From positions 7,811,243 through 7,875,242 of the forward strand of contig CM025849.1 of assembly GCA_003952965.2 (NCBI GenBank): DNA of 64,000 nt, read 5' to 3'. This DNA comes from Morella rubra (Eukaryota; Streptophyta; Magnoliopsida; Fagales; Myricaceae). The notes under the pieces were generated by a model. The model had not been told where the DNA came from, ran no database searches, and was given only the letters and a program-made list of their open reading frames with translations. Position 1 is the stretch's first letter. Each line of letters starts with the position of its first letter. Shown here one piece after another: positions 33,899-46,599 of the stretch. Made by a program: the position numbers and the translations under genes.

Positions 33899-36800
33899 AG
33901 TTATTGCCATTGCCGGTGTCATACGTTGTTGTCTTCGTTGGTGTCCTGTACTGTTTGGAAGTCTTGCTGGTATGGTCTACTTGTTGCCTTGAATTTTCTT
34001 TTGTTCTGCACGTCTAATCTTTGCATTGAATAATTCGATTACAGAGTGTGCTAGACTAATTCGGATTAATCTTGGGTCGATTTCATTGTTGCCGTGTGGA
34101 CTCTCAACCTAGGCACTGAAAGAAAGATTGGTTGTACGGGATGATTTGAGGGAACTGGAAGGGTGTCGGGATTTTAGTTGGGTTTTAGGGTTTCCTGTCT
34201 ATTTTTCTTGTTTATTCTTTCATTTCGTAATTTTTTTCTTCAACGTTTTCGATTTAGGCAGTGCTGATGTTTGAATCAATTTTGTCATCTTTAGATTAGT
34301 GTAGGCAATTGTTCATGGGCTAGCTAATTTATTTTCCTTTCGGTTGAAGAGAAGTCTTTGCTTTCTTGCATCTAATGGATGAGGTGGTGAGAATGTTATG
34401 AGCAATCGATACGAACAAAGGAGGAGGGATGATACAAGAAGACTAGGCTCGGGGCTGTTTCTGTTTTGCCCCTGCTCGTGGTCCCTGAGCATTTTTATGC
34501 ATGCATTTTGAACTAAGGGTATGAGGAAAATCAGAGAAATTCATGGTGCTATTCTTTGGGTTTATTCCGCATCTGACATGTGGGATTTTCTACTTGTCTG
34601 TCATTACTTGTTGGTAGAACTACTAGGAATACTCTTGGCTATAAGTTTTCAAAAATCTCTTTGTATGTAAATATTTATTCTATAAGTATGTGATCTGCAT
34701 AAGGAAATTGTTCTACACTCTTGAACTCTACTTTAGTTCTGGATAAAAATCTGGGCCATTACCCCAGATTACTGATCTTTCTCATTCAAATATGACTGAA
34801 ACTTTCTCTACTCAGGGACCTTTTCGATTTATCCTAAGACAATATCTAGATTAAGGAGAGCAAGTACAGGAGATATTGTTGTCTGGAGCAACAGAGATGA
34901 GCCTATCTTTTGGAAAAAATTTCTCTTACCAATGTTACTTCTGATAATATTGATGATGCAACATTGTTTATATTGGTTGTGTTAATCTCTTATATGCTGC
35001 AGATGTGCCTCTCTTTCCATCAATCATCAGTTGCTTCAGGTGGTATTTAAAAGATTCCAACAAAATATTCTTCAAGATTATTCTTCATTTGTTGCTTTAG
35101 GAATGCCTTATCTCAATGTATTGAATCATTATCTCAATCTCTTATATGCTGCAACTGTGCCTCTCTTAGAAGCATTGAATCAAGATTGTAAACCAGAATA
35201 AACACTTTAAGTCTCAATGTATTTTATATAAAGAAGAGGAAACGCTCAGGATCACTGATATTTGAGAAGTTATAGTGGCTCTTGTCTGTGTTGATAATTT
35301 GTTAGGTGATTTTGGGTCTTACATTTCTGATCCACGTGGTGTAGATCCATATATGGTCCTTTGTAAACAACAGATATTTATTTTTTTGAACTTAATTTTC
35401 AAAGGAGATTTCTTAAGACATATTATGTTCCCCTGTGGTTGGTTTTAAAGAATGATGCCTTTACTGCACTTTTATCTATAAGTTTAGCTCTTGAGAAGCT
35501 CTCTAGGGTTTCAATTCTGTAGATGGAGCTTATTTTTAAAGTACGTAATCCATTTATCATAGAGTACAAAGATTCCTGGGTGGAAAAGGTCAGCATTGTG
35601 TTTGTGTGTACGTGTGTGTGCCAATTGCCTAAGGAGCATTATAGAATTTTATTATAGTCCCTTGCATGTTAAGGAACTTTGTCCCCATCATTACTGGTTC
35701 TACACTTGACATTTTGGTGTTGTAACTTCCAGGGTTGCTTTGTATGCATTGTGCTAGGATATTGTGAAGGAGGAGACATGTGGGCTATATTCATTGCTTA
35801 AGTCAGTTATTTGGTTAATGTCCCAGTATCTGCTCGGACATGATTTGGTCTTGCTTTTTTCTGACCTTTGCATAATTGCCTCTTCATGTTATAGGGCAGA
35901 AGCTATTAAAAGGGCCAATGGTGTTCATTTTCCCCAAAAGGTTGTCACTCTTGCTGCCAAGTTTCTATCCTTTTTTTCGTTGAAATAAAATTGACCATTC
36001 TGTGATTAGAAATTAAATTTAGACTATAGATCTCCCTGGTTCATACTTGAAATTTTTCATAAATGCAGAAACTTGCAAATGGTTAGTTCAACTCCTCATG
36101 GTACTTGATTACTTGCATGCCAACCATATTCTTCATCGTGATGTCAAGGTTAGTGGCAGACTAACAAAGAAAATCTAGTTTAATTTTCTATGTGAAAACC
36201 CAAAGCTTATTTTCTCTGACGGTATTCCAAAATTGCTTTAGTGCTCAAATCTATTTCTAACAAGAGATCAAGACACACGTCTAGGTAAGTTTCCTTCTTC
36301 TTTGGTTCCCTCTTTTTCGTGATTAGAAGTTCATTTTGGACTCATCTATTGTGCCATGTTGTATAGTTTTATTGTTAAATTTGTTTAGTAGACTACATTT
36401 ACACATCTTTTCTCACCTCTGCTTTGTATGGTTACCATGGGTTTTCTGCTCCATATGCTGGTTGTGGAAACTCCAAGCTACATGTGGCTTGACCTTCTTG
36501 CTGATACACCGTATGGTTCCAAATCATACATATGGTCTTTGGGTAAAGTAACATCTTTGTTTTGAAATTTTAATATAAGTCTAGACTTACTAACTCTTGA
36601 TCTTTAGCTGGATTTTTTTGTGAATAATGTCATGCATATTTTCCAGGATGCTGTATATATGAAATGACTGCTCACAAGCCTGCATTTAAAGCCTTTGTAA
36701 GTTTCTGACCTGCAGTTACTAAAGGTCTAGAGTGCTATGTTGTCTCTTTCCCATTTTTCCTCGGTCAAGTAACTAGGTATAGAATGAAATGATCAGTTTC

Positions 36801-37965
36801 AACCTTCTTTTTCTTTTGTTCAGTTAGATAGCCTTGATGGAACCCATTGATGATGACAGGGAATCAATATTTGGTTCATATGAGAGTGTACAAGAGTTCA
36901 TTGTGTTGTGATTTATGCTTTTTCTGTTAGAAACCATAAACTTCCCCTACAGTTGCAGAAATTCTTAACGAGATGAAGAGTGTCTCAATTAAGAAAATCT
37001 TAGCAATATCTCTGGTTGTTTTTAACATCATTATGACATTATTTCTGGTGTGACATAAGCTTGCAACGATGTTTGTGTTATTGGAGTTTTTTACACAGTT
37101 TGTTTGTACACACGTAGTGCAGAACTTTGAAAAAAAAGAGGTGCAGTTACTTTCACTGAAAAACAGAGCACCCATGTTAAGAGATTCAAACTCACCATGC
37201 TTATGCTCTTTAAATATTGTGCAGGGGATGCTGTATTGGTTATGAAGACCTGATTTGATGAAGATCTGTCATGTGAATTGCTGCTTGACTTTGATTTTTC
37301 GGAAATTTAAATCTGATGAAGATCTGTTATGTGAATATGATATGAATATATCCATGGATATTACTCTGTTATAGATTAATCTCTATTATAAGTGCAACTC
37401 CATATTTTTCTTCATATCTGTGTTAATTTTTCTTCATATCTATGCAATAAGGACAACTGATGGAGGAATGTTGTGAAATGAAAACAAATGAATTGCAGAA
37501 ACTCAAAAAGAAGAAAGAAAAAACAAATTGATTGTAATGAAATTGAGAAAATGACACAAAACAAATGGATTGCAATAAATGAGAAAACTATTAAAAATTG
37601 CAGAATTGAAAATCAATGCTATTTCACCGAAATGCACAATTTCACCGAAATTCTAATTCACAAGAAATTCAATTAGGACAATCTCCACGATCAACTTCCG
37701 TCGTTGTTGGGGGCAAGAAAAACAAATATGGACGGCGGCTTTAGCTCGTCGGCAATGGAGGCACCTCTCTTGACGAAGTGGAGCTCGTCGACGTTGCTGG
37801 ACCAGTGCTGACGGAGAGCTTCAGTCGTCGAATCAAGACTCTCTGCACGCGGTAGAGTCGACCACGCTTTGACGACTTTATTCTGTGGGGGCTAAGCTTT
37901 TGCGACGAATTTGGTGGTTTCAACTACGGAAGCCGCCGTCCTTGAAGCCCACATTTCTTGTAGTG
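33539..37965. mobile_element. Non-autonomous CACTA transposon carrying NEK kinase gene fragments
   Basis: It starts CACTACAATAAA and ends TTTCTTGTAGTG, with the 3-bp duplication agt at 33536-33538 and 37966-37968. Length is 4427 bp. It codes for no transposase. The left part (33740-34370) shares a module with the CACTA element at 1732, including a CT tract at 33862-33890 and 'cggttgaagagaagtctttgct'. The centre holds at least seven fragments of a NIMA-related kinase gene with introns. The right subterminal region (37680-37965) is rich in CGTCG-type motifs. Confidence 0.85.
35523..36696 (+). pseudogene. Captured NIMA-related kinase (NEK) exons and introns
   Basis: Pieces in kinase order: 35523-35588 (KVRNPFIIEYKDSWVEK); 35733 to about 35779 (GCFVCIVLGYCEGGDM); about 35895-35940 (AEAIKRANGVHFPQK); about 36068-36148 ([20 protein letters not shown], containing the HRD catalytic motif); 36241-36283 (CSNLFLTRDQDTRLG); about 36460-36542 ([20 protein letters not shown]); 36647-36696 (GCCIYEMTAHKPAFKAF). 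Most borders keep GT and AG at the junctions in matching phase, so genomic DNA was captured. The fragment at 36068 lacks one base in its first codons (a T in the KLCKW position), breaking the frame; PSYM is followed by WLD where plants have CPE. The ATP-binding loop and the DFG motif are missing, so no active kinase is possible. Confidence 0.85.
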
Positions 37966-39703
37966 AGTTACCCTTCTAGCTAACTTATTATCTTCTGCAA
38001 AACACTGAATAGTCTGTCTTTTTTTATTCGAAAAGCAATTTGTGTCTGTTGTGTGTAGAACAGTAAAATGTGTACATCAAGTGATGCCTATTGCTTTGGA
38101 TGTTGGGCTCCACACGCTAAATGTTTGTTAGCTGGTAAAATGAAGCTCCTCAGCAGCACATGAAGGCGTGAAGGATGAAAGCAAAAGGTTTGGATGCCTT
38201 ACGACCCTTAAAGCCAAGTTGTGCTGGCCAAAATTTCCTTCATTTGCCCGACTTAATTCGTGGCTACAATATGTAATCTTCCTAAATGTTGGACCCAGAT
38301 AAAAAGTTCGGATTTACCCGTTTAAAATAGAGCCAGGTTCTTTTTTCTTCCTGAAAAGCCCAGGATCTTATTGGTGGGGCCCATTTAATTTATGAACAAA
38401 AAACAGAGAAACAATACCGACAACAATATATGACTTGGTATTTGTAACATATCCAAAAGGGAAGTAATTGCTCATAAACTTTAAAAGAAATTGCTGTACT
38501 AAAAAAATTTATTTCTTTTAAAATAGTTGTCTTTCTTTTTACGAGTAGTAACGCTATGTTTAGAAAATTTCATTTCATTGAACATTAAAGCCGACAATTA
38601 CGACAGAGATGAAGAAGTTACTTGGTTTGCAAAAGTATTCTAAATAATAATACATACAATAAAATATACAAAATTAATATCTAAAATCTCAAAAAATCTT
38701 ACACAAATACTAATACCTTTAACACAAATTTCAACAACTTTTCACACAAACTCCAATACCTTTTCAAATAAAATTCTAACACATCTTTTCTTCTCCACAC
38801 TTTTTCTCCAAACACCAATACTTATTTTTTATTAAAAATTACATCAAATTATCTCTCTCTACGCCAATAAAAATTAAATATCTTTTAAAATTTTCACCAA
38901 CTTTACTTTTACACCAAAATTTATAAAACTTTAGTCTATATAAACATTCATAATTCTATAAAAAAAAATCTTAAAAATTTTACCATTTTTTTTTTTTTAT
39001 AAAAGAACATCTCCGTATATCTATACGTTGCCCAAGTTTCAATTTCAAATCCAAACCCCATTAGCTTAGAGAAATAAAAATCCGAACCCCATTAAACCAA
39101 AATCTGTAAATTCTCACACTTGAGTCCACCAACAACATGTGTTCTTCAAACTACTCAGAATATCTGCTCTACTTTCACTCTCAGCTGATTTATTCATTCG
39201 CTTCTCTCAATCTTTCTCTCAAGAACTTGCTCAGTTAAAAAACGCAGAAAGGAAGAATCATCCTACACTGATGTAAACGAAAAATATGGTGCAAGAATAG
39301 AAGTAATTACTTACAGGGGCTGATCGTACGGGGTTGTCTTCAAATTGCCGCTTGTAAATCGCCAAGAGTGGAAATCTCCTGTAGGCTGTAGATTAACTCA
39401 ACTGACTGGAATGGTTAGCCAATGACCTGAAGTTAAGGAAGCTAATTAGGGAAAATTTGTCATTAACAAAGCACCTCGATAATTGCTATTCAATAGATTA
39501 AGAGCAACTTGCTCCTTAAAATTGGGACTCGCGTAGTGCTTCTGTCGGTTTTCTACTACCTAAAAACTAGTCTATAGGCCAACAAACCGCATTGTTAAAG
39601 AATGCGAAAAGAAAAATGATGCGAAGAATATTTTCACTGTACTGTGTTCCTGCAAGAATACAATGGGTATATAAAGGCTGTACAAAGCCGTTACAGAAAG
39701 GAA
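37966..39703. other. Upstream flank of unit B
   Basis: No gene is recognised. 37970-38480 matches 10900-11840 and 54140-55000. 38540-38590 and 39020-39130 match the sequence after 13620, with AT-rich sequence between. 39640-39703 has 'gggtatataaaggctgt', a TATA-like motif in plus orientation; together with the segment just after the next CACTA element (48683-48840) it may be part of an older Copia-type LTR, but this was not established. Confidence 0.45.
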
Positions 39704-39719
39704 CACTACAGAAATAAAG

Positions 39720-40089
39720 GCCTATAGCGGCGGCCGTACACCGCCGCTATAGGCTCCAAAACCGCTGCTATATCCTATAGCAGCGGTTTTTTAGCGGCGG
39801 TCGTGACCGCCGCTATATCTCCGTCGGCACAGCCCTATAGCGGCGGTTGTGGAGACCGCTGGTGTATACGTTGGCTATATAGCGGCGGTCACAGCGGCGG
39901 TCAGCGGCGGTCGGACCGCCGCTATAGAGCCAACTTTTTGCCGCGGACGATCTGTAGCGGCGGCCAGTTGACCGCCGCTACATGTTTTTAGCGGCGGTCT
40001 GACATGTGGTTATAGCGGCGGTTAGGTGACCGCCGCTATAACCCTTTACGTTGGTTTCACCTATAGCGGCGGTCAGTGACCGCTGCTAT

Positions 40090-40092
<3 letters not shown>
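39720..40092. repeat. Left subterminal palindromic repeats of the large CACTA element
   Basis: About eight blocks of TATAGCGGCGGT with its complement ACCGCCGCTATA, most arranged as palindromes of 28-31 bases separated by 10-40 bases, for example at 39725-39752, 40011-40040 and 40061-40091. In En/Spm the subterminal repeats bind TNPA; these are presumed to serve the same end. They are longer and palindromic, unlike the 12-base sites of maize Spm. A poly-T run of about 33 follows at 40089-40121. Confidence 0.85.
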
Positions 40093-40123
<31 letters not shown>

Positions 40124-40323
40124 GGTTATATTTTCCTACCATACAAATTTTGTTATAGATTTAAATTGATTAATGCAAACAAAGAAAAGTGCAATAAAAC
40201 AAAATATATTTCATTATAAGGAGGTCTTACAAGTTTTACATCAAACAAAAATAAGTTAATGGTATTTTCTCAATAGACTAAAAACTAACAAGTCATGACA
40301 TTTAAGTACAAATAACTCTAAAT

Positions 40324-42252
40324 TTAATCCTCTCCACCTTCAGCACCATCTGCTCCTCCACTTTCTGCGTCATCGGCATTGTCTGCTATTACAATAATGT
40401 AAAATTAACAAACAGTAATGACATGAACAAAGCTAAAAGAGCTTCATAAATACTTAAAATAAATTAAATAACAGTATTCATTTATGTTTGTATCTTACCA
40501 ACACTTGTTTTCCGACTTGCATGAGATGATCTATGAATTGCTGGTGAAACCTGATTGTTATTGGGAACATCTTGGTATTGACGTTGCTCCTACAACAGTT
40601 AAACAAACATTAATTAACTACGAAATATACATAAATAGAGTCAATAGTAATATTTGAGGATAAGTAAATAAAACTTTTACCCAAGCTTGTGCCATCATTT
40701 GTATTGTAGATTTAGCGATGCTACTTCAGACTCCAACATCTGAACTCTATTTTCCATAAATACGGCTCTCTCGTTACTAGAGGATGTAGGCTGACTGGAT
40801 CTTACGTTGGTGTTGGTAGGATGAGATGAAGGAGTTGGTCCTAATCCAACGCCGCGAATGCGACCATGTCGTTCTGGACCAATCACTTGTGCATATCGGT
40901 CAGATGGTGACCAACCGATGCTGCCATCCACTCTAAATTCGTCAGAAGTTTGTGAACTTCCTGAATCGTTCAGTCCAATCTCCTCCATTCGCCTCTGAGA
41001 GAGTACAACGTACAATTAAATTTTGAATTAATATTCGCACATTGAAATCAATCTCCAATTGTAATAATGACATACTATTTTCTCTGCTACGTCCGGATTT
41101 ATTGGAGATCCGTCAGAACGCATATGGACAGTTTTATATAAATCCGCTCGATTGATTGGAACTTGTTTCTCTTTTTCCTGCATCACAAACACGAAATCGT
41201 GATGAAATTTTAAATTACAAATAAGAATGACAATGATAAGTACTATACTATTAAACAAACTAATGAAAGTACTACATACCAATTCGTGAGCATAACGTGC
41301 GAAGCTCTTTGATCCTGCAGTGTGGACCGTCGTTTGGAGCGATCTATTTTGTTTTCCAGCATGACTTCGATGCTACATTAACATCAAGACAGTTAAAATT
41401 AATAAGAAGTTATATTCATAAAAATTATAATACGAATAAATAAATGTCATACCCGTCCTGCATCAGAATACCAAAAATCGACTAATTTGCAAAATTGCTC
41501 CAAATTAACGTCTGTTGGAGCATTATTTTTCACATACTGAGGCGTAAAGGCCTCATCAAAATATTTGAGCTTTAAACTACACTTGTAATTCCTCCATTTC
41601 TCTCCTAAATCTTTGAGGAACCAGCTCTTGACAATATCCCCCAATGGAGGCTCGGGGATTGTAAACCGTTTCTGCAAAATATACCCAACAGTTAGGTGCG
41701 TCAATTATTAAATTCATATAGTTGAATAACAATTGTGACAAATAACCAAAATTATACCGTCATGAGGCTCCAACAGTCCTCTTTTATTGACATTGGGACT
41801 TTACGCCAGTCCGCCGCATCTAGGGGGATTTGATTCGCAACACGGGCAACACAGCCAGTGAATTTGTTAAATATTCCCCTTCATCACCCAATGGCTGCCC
41901 ATTGCCATTGAATTGTACTGGAATCAATTCGTCTTCCTTCAGATTCCAGACGTCCGTCATCCGCGTGCCGCCACGCACTTTCCGGACTTCAGTATGACCT
42001 GCACATTTAGCATGTGAAACGAAATCGAGTAACATATTTCCCTTAGATTATCTCTATTGTGGTTATGAACATACCAATTATTTCATTATCGTTCAAAGAT
42101 TGATCATTGTCGGACGATGGCATCGTAGCCTGTTCTGAAGGATGCGCAGGTGGCTGTGACGGCGTTGCTTCTTGTGATGCCGTTGCTTCTTGTGATGGTG
42201 GCACAGGTGGCTGTGATGAAGAAGATATAGTCCTGAATCTCTTCCTCGTCAT
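40324..42252 (-). CDS. TNPA-like protein of the CACTA element (Transposase_24 type)
   Basis: Likely exons from the right: 42252 to about 42075 (MTRKRFRTISSSSQ, then S/P/Q-rich repeats), about 42000-41830 (KVRGGTRMTDVWNL), about 41690-41450 (KSWFLKDLGEKWRNYKCSLK), about 41370-41100 (KSFARYAHELEKEKQVPINRADLYKT..HMRSDGSPINPDVAEKI), about 41000-40720 (RMEEIGLNDSGSSQ; VFMENRVQMLESEVASL coiled coil), about 40590-40500, and about 40390-40324 ending GGED and stop. The KWRNYK and HMRSDGSP segments are typical of the plant Transposase_24/Ptta family that accompanies TNP2. Such proteins bind subterminal repeats and control expression and excision. Exon edges are approximate except the stop. The neighbour upstream on the same strand is TNP2. 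Confidence 0.7.
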
Positions 42253-42418
42253 TGTACCTATACAATGTATTGACATGCATAAAAGTGATTTCAAATCAAA
42301 TTGAACAATACAAAACACATTTCCTTAAACAAAACATCAACAAAACGAATATATGGTAAATCTGAGCATGTAAGAAAAAAATATTTCAATCACAAAAACA
42401 GAGACATATTTGACATAC

Positions 42419-45400
42419 CATAGGAAATTCCTGAGGTATATCTAGTGTTGTTCCTTCCACCTCATTTCTAAACCACGTCAAATCATCGTGTACATTCTCG
42501 ATGTTTTGCTCAACGTTGAAATTGTAAGGTTCATTTTCACAGTAGTCATCTATGTCGTCATCATTACCAGCATCAAACACATCTCTTGGTTTGGTCTTGA
42601 CAACTACTTCCCAATTTGGATGTCTTTCATCTGCTACATAGTATACTTGAGATGCTTGTGGTGCCAAAATGAATGGATCATCGCTTAATCGATCTCCAGT
42701 ATGCACTAAACGCGAAAAATTAACAAGTTCGAATCCAAACTCATCAACTTTATATCCCCTACCAATAGCTGTGTCAACCCAATCACATTTGAATAGTACA
42801 AAACATTCTTCATCAAAATAGTTTAACTCAATGATACTTATAATTCGCCCGTAATATGTGGTGCCCCCTTCAACAGTCACACATACTCCACTATTTTGAG
42901 TTGTTCTGCCTATTTCATTGTCTTTTGTACGAAATTTCACACCATTATATACATATCGGCTAAATGATCTAGCTTCGGGGTTTGGACCTTTAGCAAGCCA
43001 TCGAACTCTATTTGGAAGTTGATGCTTCATCATCTCGTCCATATTTTGTACCTATTTTCCTCGAACAACAAGTCAAGATTAAAACTAATTGTAAGTTTCA
43101 AAGTAATCAGCCAATACAAAACATTTTAAACATAACACATACATAGTTTCGAAACCAGTCACAAAATTCATCCCTATGCATCTTATCGATGACATAATCT
43201 GTTGGTCGACTACTACGGTTTCTTGCCTTCAATCGCTCCTTATGCATTCTACACATCGACCATTCTAAAATTAATTTCACCATCGATAAAAACATGTTGA
43301 ATGAAATAGTTAGAAGTGTAACATCACTTACGTGCGAATTTGAATTAACTCATCGCAATTAAAAAGGATATATCGATGAGCCTGCATGCATGTTTTCATA
43401 TCAAGACGAACAAATGATATTCCTCCCATAGTATCGTCTACATTTCTTGGTGATCTATTAAGATCGTTGGGACTGATTCTAAATATCTTGAACAAAATGT
43501 TAAGCATTCATCTGCTATATATCCTTCAGCAATAGAGCCAGGTGCGGCCGTGTTGCGCACGTAAGATTTGAAACGGTGCATGCACCTATATCAATAATAT
43601 TAGACTTTATTAAATACAACACGTGCAAAGAAACGAAGATATAACATATCTCTATAATTCATATTACCTTTCAATAGGATACATCCACCGAAGTTGAACC
43701 GGTCCACCCATCTTACATTCTGCAACCAGATGTACGACCAAGTGCACCATAACAGTAAAGAATGCAGGCGGAAATATCCTTTCAAGTTGACACAATGTTA
43801 TAGGGATTTGAGCCTCAAGTCGATCTAAGTCCTCTATCCGTAATGTTTTGGAACAAATTTCTCTAAAGAAACATGCCAATGAGATCAAAGGAGAACAAAC
43901 CATGCTTGGCAATGATCTTCGTATTGCAATAGGCATCAAATGCTGCATCAAGATGTGACAGTCATGACTCTTCAAACCTATGATATTACGTTGTTGAAGC
44001 TTGACACAACGTGATATGTTCGAAGCGAAACCATCCGGAAATTTCGCATTCTTTATCACTTTTAGAAAGCATTCTTTCTCTTCGCGAGTCATTGAGTAGC
44101 AAGCACCAGGCAAATGAACCTTTCCTGCATCAGTGATCTTTGGATGGAGATCATGTCTTATTCCCATGCTTTGTAAGTCAAGACGTGCCTTATAGTTATC
44201 TTTTGTCTTCCCGTCCACATCTAACAATGTACCAATGATATTGTCCATTACGTTTTTCTCTATATGCATGACATCTAGATTATGGCGTAACATATTATCC
44301 TTCCAATAAGGCAATGTGAAGAAAATACTTTGCTTCTTCCATACACTTGACTGAAAATGTAAAGTACCCTGTAATTCCCTGAAAATGTCATCACCGGTCA
44401 TAAAATAGGGTGGTGGAGTCATTTCATAAGTACCGTCAAATGATCTTTGATCTCTTCTCCACCTATGATTTAATGGTAAGAACCGTCTATGCCCCATGTA
44501 GCAAAATTTTCTACCATTATCCAACCACCGTGACCAAGTCTGATACATACAACATGGACATGCAAGACGTCCCTTTGTACTCCATCCAGAGAGGTCACCA
44601 TATGCAGGAAAATCGTTAATTGTCCACATCAATGCCGCACGCATCTTAAACATATCTTTCGTAGCAATGTCATAAGTATCTAATCCAACATCCCACAACT
44701 CTTTTAACTCTAATATCAATGGTTCTAGATATACATCTATCTTGAAAGAAGGAGATTTCGGTCCAGGAATAAGTAATGACAACATTAAAGATGAACGTTT
44801 CATGCACATCCAAGGAGGCAAGTTATATGGTACTAATATCACTGGCCATGTGCTATGACTAGTGCTCATGTTTCCAAAAGGATTAAACCCATCCGCTGCT
44901 AACCCAAGCCTAACATTACGAGGATCAGAAGCAAAATCAGCATACTGTGCATCAAATGCCTTCCAAGCTTGACCATCGGCCGGATGCCTTAACAACCCAT
45001 CATTTGCACGTCCATCGTGATGCCATTTCATATGAGAAGCAGTTTTTGAGGACATGAATAATCTCTGCAAGCGGTGCTTTAAAGGAAACCACCGCAAAAC
45101 TTTCATCGGTTTTTTCTTCGATCTCTTAGATGATCCACCTTCATTCGCTGAGAAAATATTTCCCTCCCCATTGCCCTTCCATTTTGAAGCTCCGCACTTT
45201 GAACAAACTTCTAATTTCTCATTCTCATTCCAAAACAACATACAACCGTTTGGACAAACAGGAATCTTTTCATAGCCAAGTCCTAACCCTTTCATGTATT
45301 TTTTAACTTCATAAGTGTCCTTCGGTAATTTTGCACCCGCAGGGAGCATATCACCCAGTGTTTGGAGTAACCACGTAAAAGAGGTATTACTCCATCCTCC

Positions 45401-45904
45401 CATGCACTTCAAATGATATAACTGTACAACAGCAGTTAACTTACTAAATTTTATGCACCCTTCATACAAAGGTTCGTCTGCATCTTTAAGCATGTCATAA
45501 AACTTTGCAGTATGTTCAGTAGGAAGTGGATCTCGTTGTTCTCGTACATTATGGGATTGTGTTTCCGGTACTAATGGAAATACATCGTGTAATAGTTCAT
45601 GCATCCCAGATGAGGGTTCACACATTTCATTATCCCCAACAGAAATAGAAGGATGACTAGATGCTGCCCTATCTCGCAATTCACCATGCGCAAACCAATA
45701 ATCGTAACCCGGAGACATCCCATATTGGACCAAATGATCATGTACCGTACTGATGTTATACCTCTTGTAATTGACGCACTTTACACAAGGGCAACAAATT
45801 CTCTCATCACTACCCATACTCTTAGATGCAAAACCCAGAAACTCATTGACTCCCAACACATATTCACTTGTCCCGCGTTTCTTTTTCATCCAACTCTTGT
45901 CCAT
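42419..45904 (-). CDS. TNP2-like transposase of the CACTA element
   Basis: Exon 1 is 45904-43668, 745 codons from MDKSWMKKKRGTSEYVLG. It contains the transposase-associated domain (CPCVKCVNYKRYNISTVHDHL), then Transposase_21 (residues about 290-540; HHDGRANDGLLRHPADGQAW, FNPFGNMSTSHSTWPVILVP, then HNLDVMHIEKNV) and the start of DUF4218. Exon 2 is 43585-43332 (SYVRNTAAPGSIAEGYIADE), exon 3 about 43266-43144, and exon 4 about 43056-42419 with DUF4216 (YGRIISIIELNYF, FKCDWVD). In exon 2 the frame appears to shift by one base near 43470-43480, between CLTFCSRYL and RSPRNVDDTMGG, so the C-terminal half may not be translated in phase unless splicing differs. TNP2 catalyses cut-and-paste of the element. 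Lengths and domain order are as expected for plant En/Spm. Confidence 0.8.
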
Positions 45905-46029
45905 GAGCGACAATAATAACTATATGAAATGCAACAAAAAAGATTATGCATAAGATTAAATGTTTTTCACATTTTATCAAGATTTTTCAATAAAACTAAC
46001 ATAGATTAATAAAACAACACACGTAACGA

Positions 46030-46310
46030 ACATCATATAACAATTACCCTCCAATCTCCAATAAACTCCACAGAACCAACAACAAATAATAGTTAGCCCT
46101 ACCCTCCGCCTTCCAACAAAACCCACAAACACCAACATCTCCAATTAACTCCACAGAACCAACAATAAATAAAAGTTAGCCCTACCCTCCGCCTTCCAAC
46201 AGAATCCACAAACACCAACATTTCCAATAAACTCCACAGAACCAACAACAAATAAAAGTTAGCCATACCCTCCGCCTTCCAACAGAACCCACAAACACCA
46301 GCATCTTCAA
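46030..46310. repeat. Tandem repeat of about 85-90 bp
   Basis: About three copies of a unit containing 'actccacagaaccaacaa' and 'ccctccgccttccaacag', with few differences between copies, just upstream of the TNP2 start on the minus strand and inside the CACTA element. Confidence 0.8.
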
Positions 46311-46599
46311 CAATAGTTAGTTATTCCGTCCACCTTCCAATAAAATCCACAAACTCTAATCTCTAAAAAAAAAAGGAAAAAAGAACAAACAATAGTAATT
46401 GACGAAGAGATTCAAAATACCACTGACCTGTGAAAGAGTAATATGTGAATGGCAAGTCACCTAGTGTCCCTCAATCACAGTTACGAAAACCACGGTAGTT
46501 GAGACTATTGAGTTCAACTGTGAAAGAAATTTAGAAAATAGATTTTTAATAACGATACCTGGTCCAAAAAAACATACTAAACACAGCGGACTTTTGGAC

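Noticed and set aside
37738-37923. Minus-strand frame rich in S/R near the end of the NEK-carrying CACTA element
   Set aside because: It lies in the CGTCG-type subterminal repeats, which explain the open frame.
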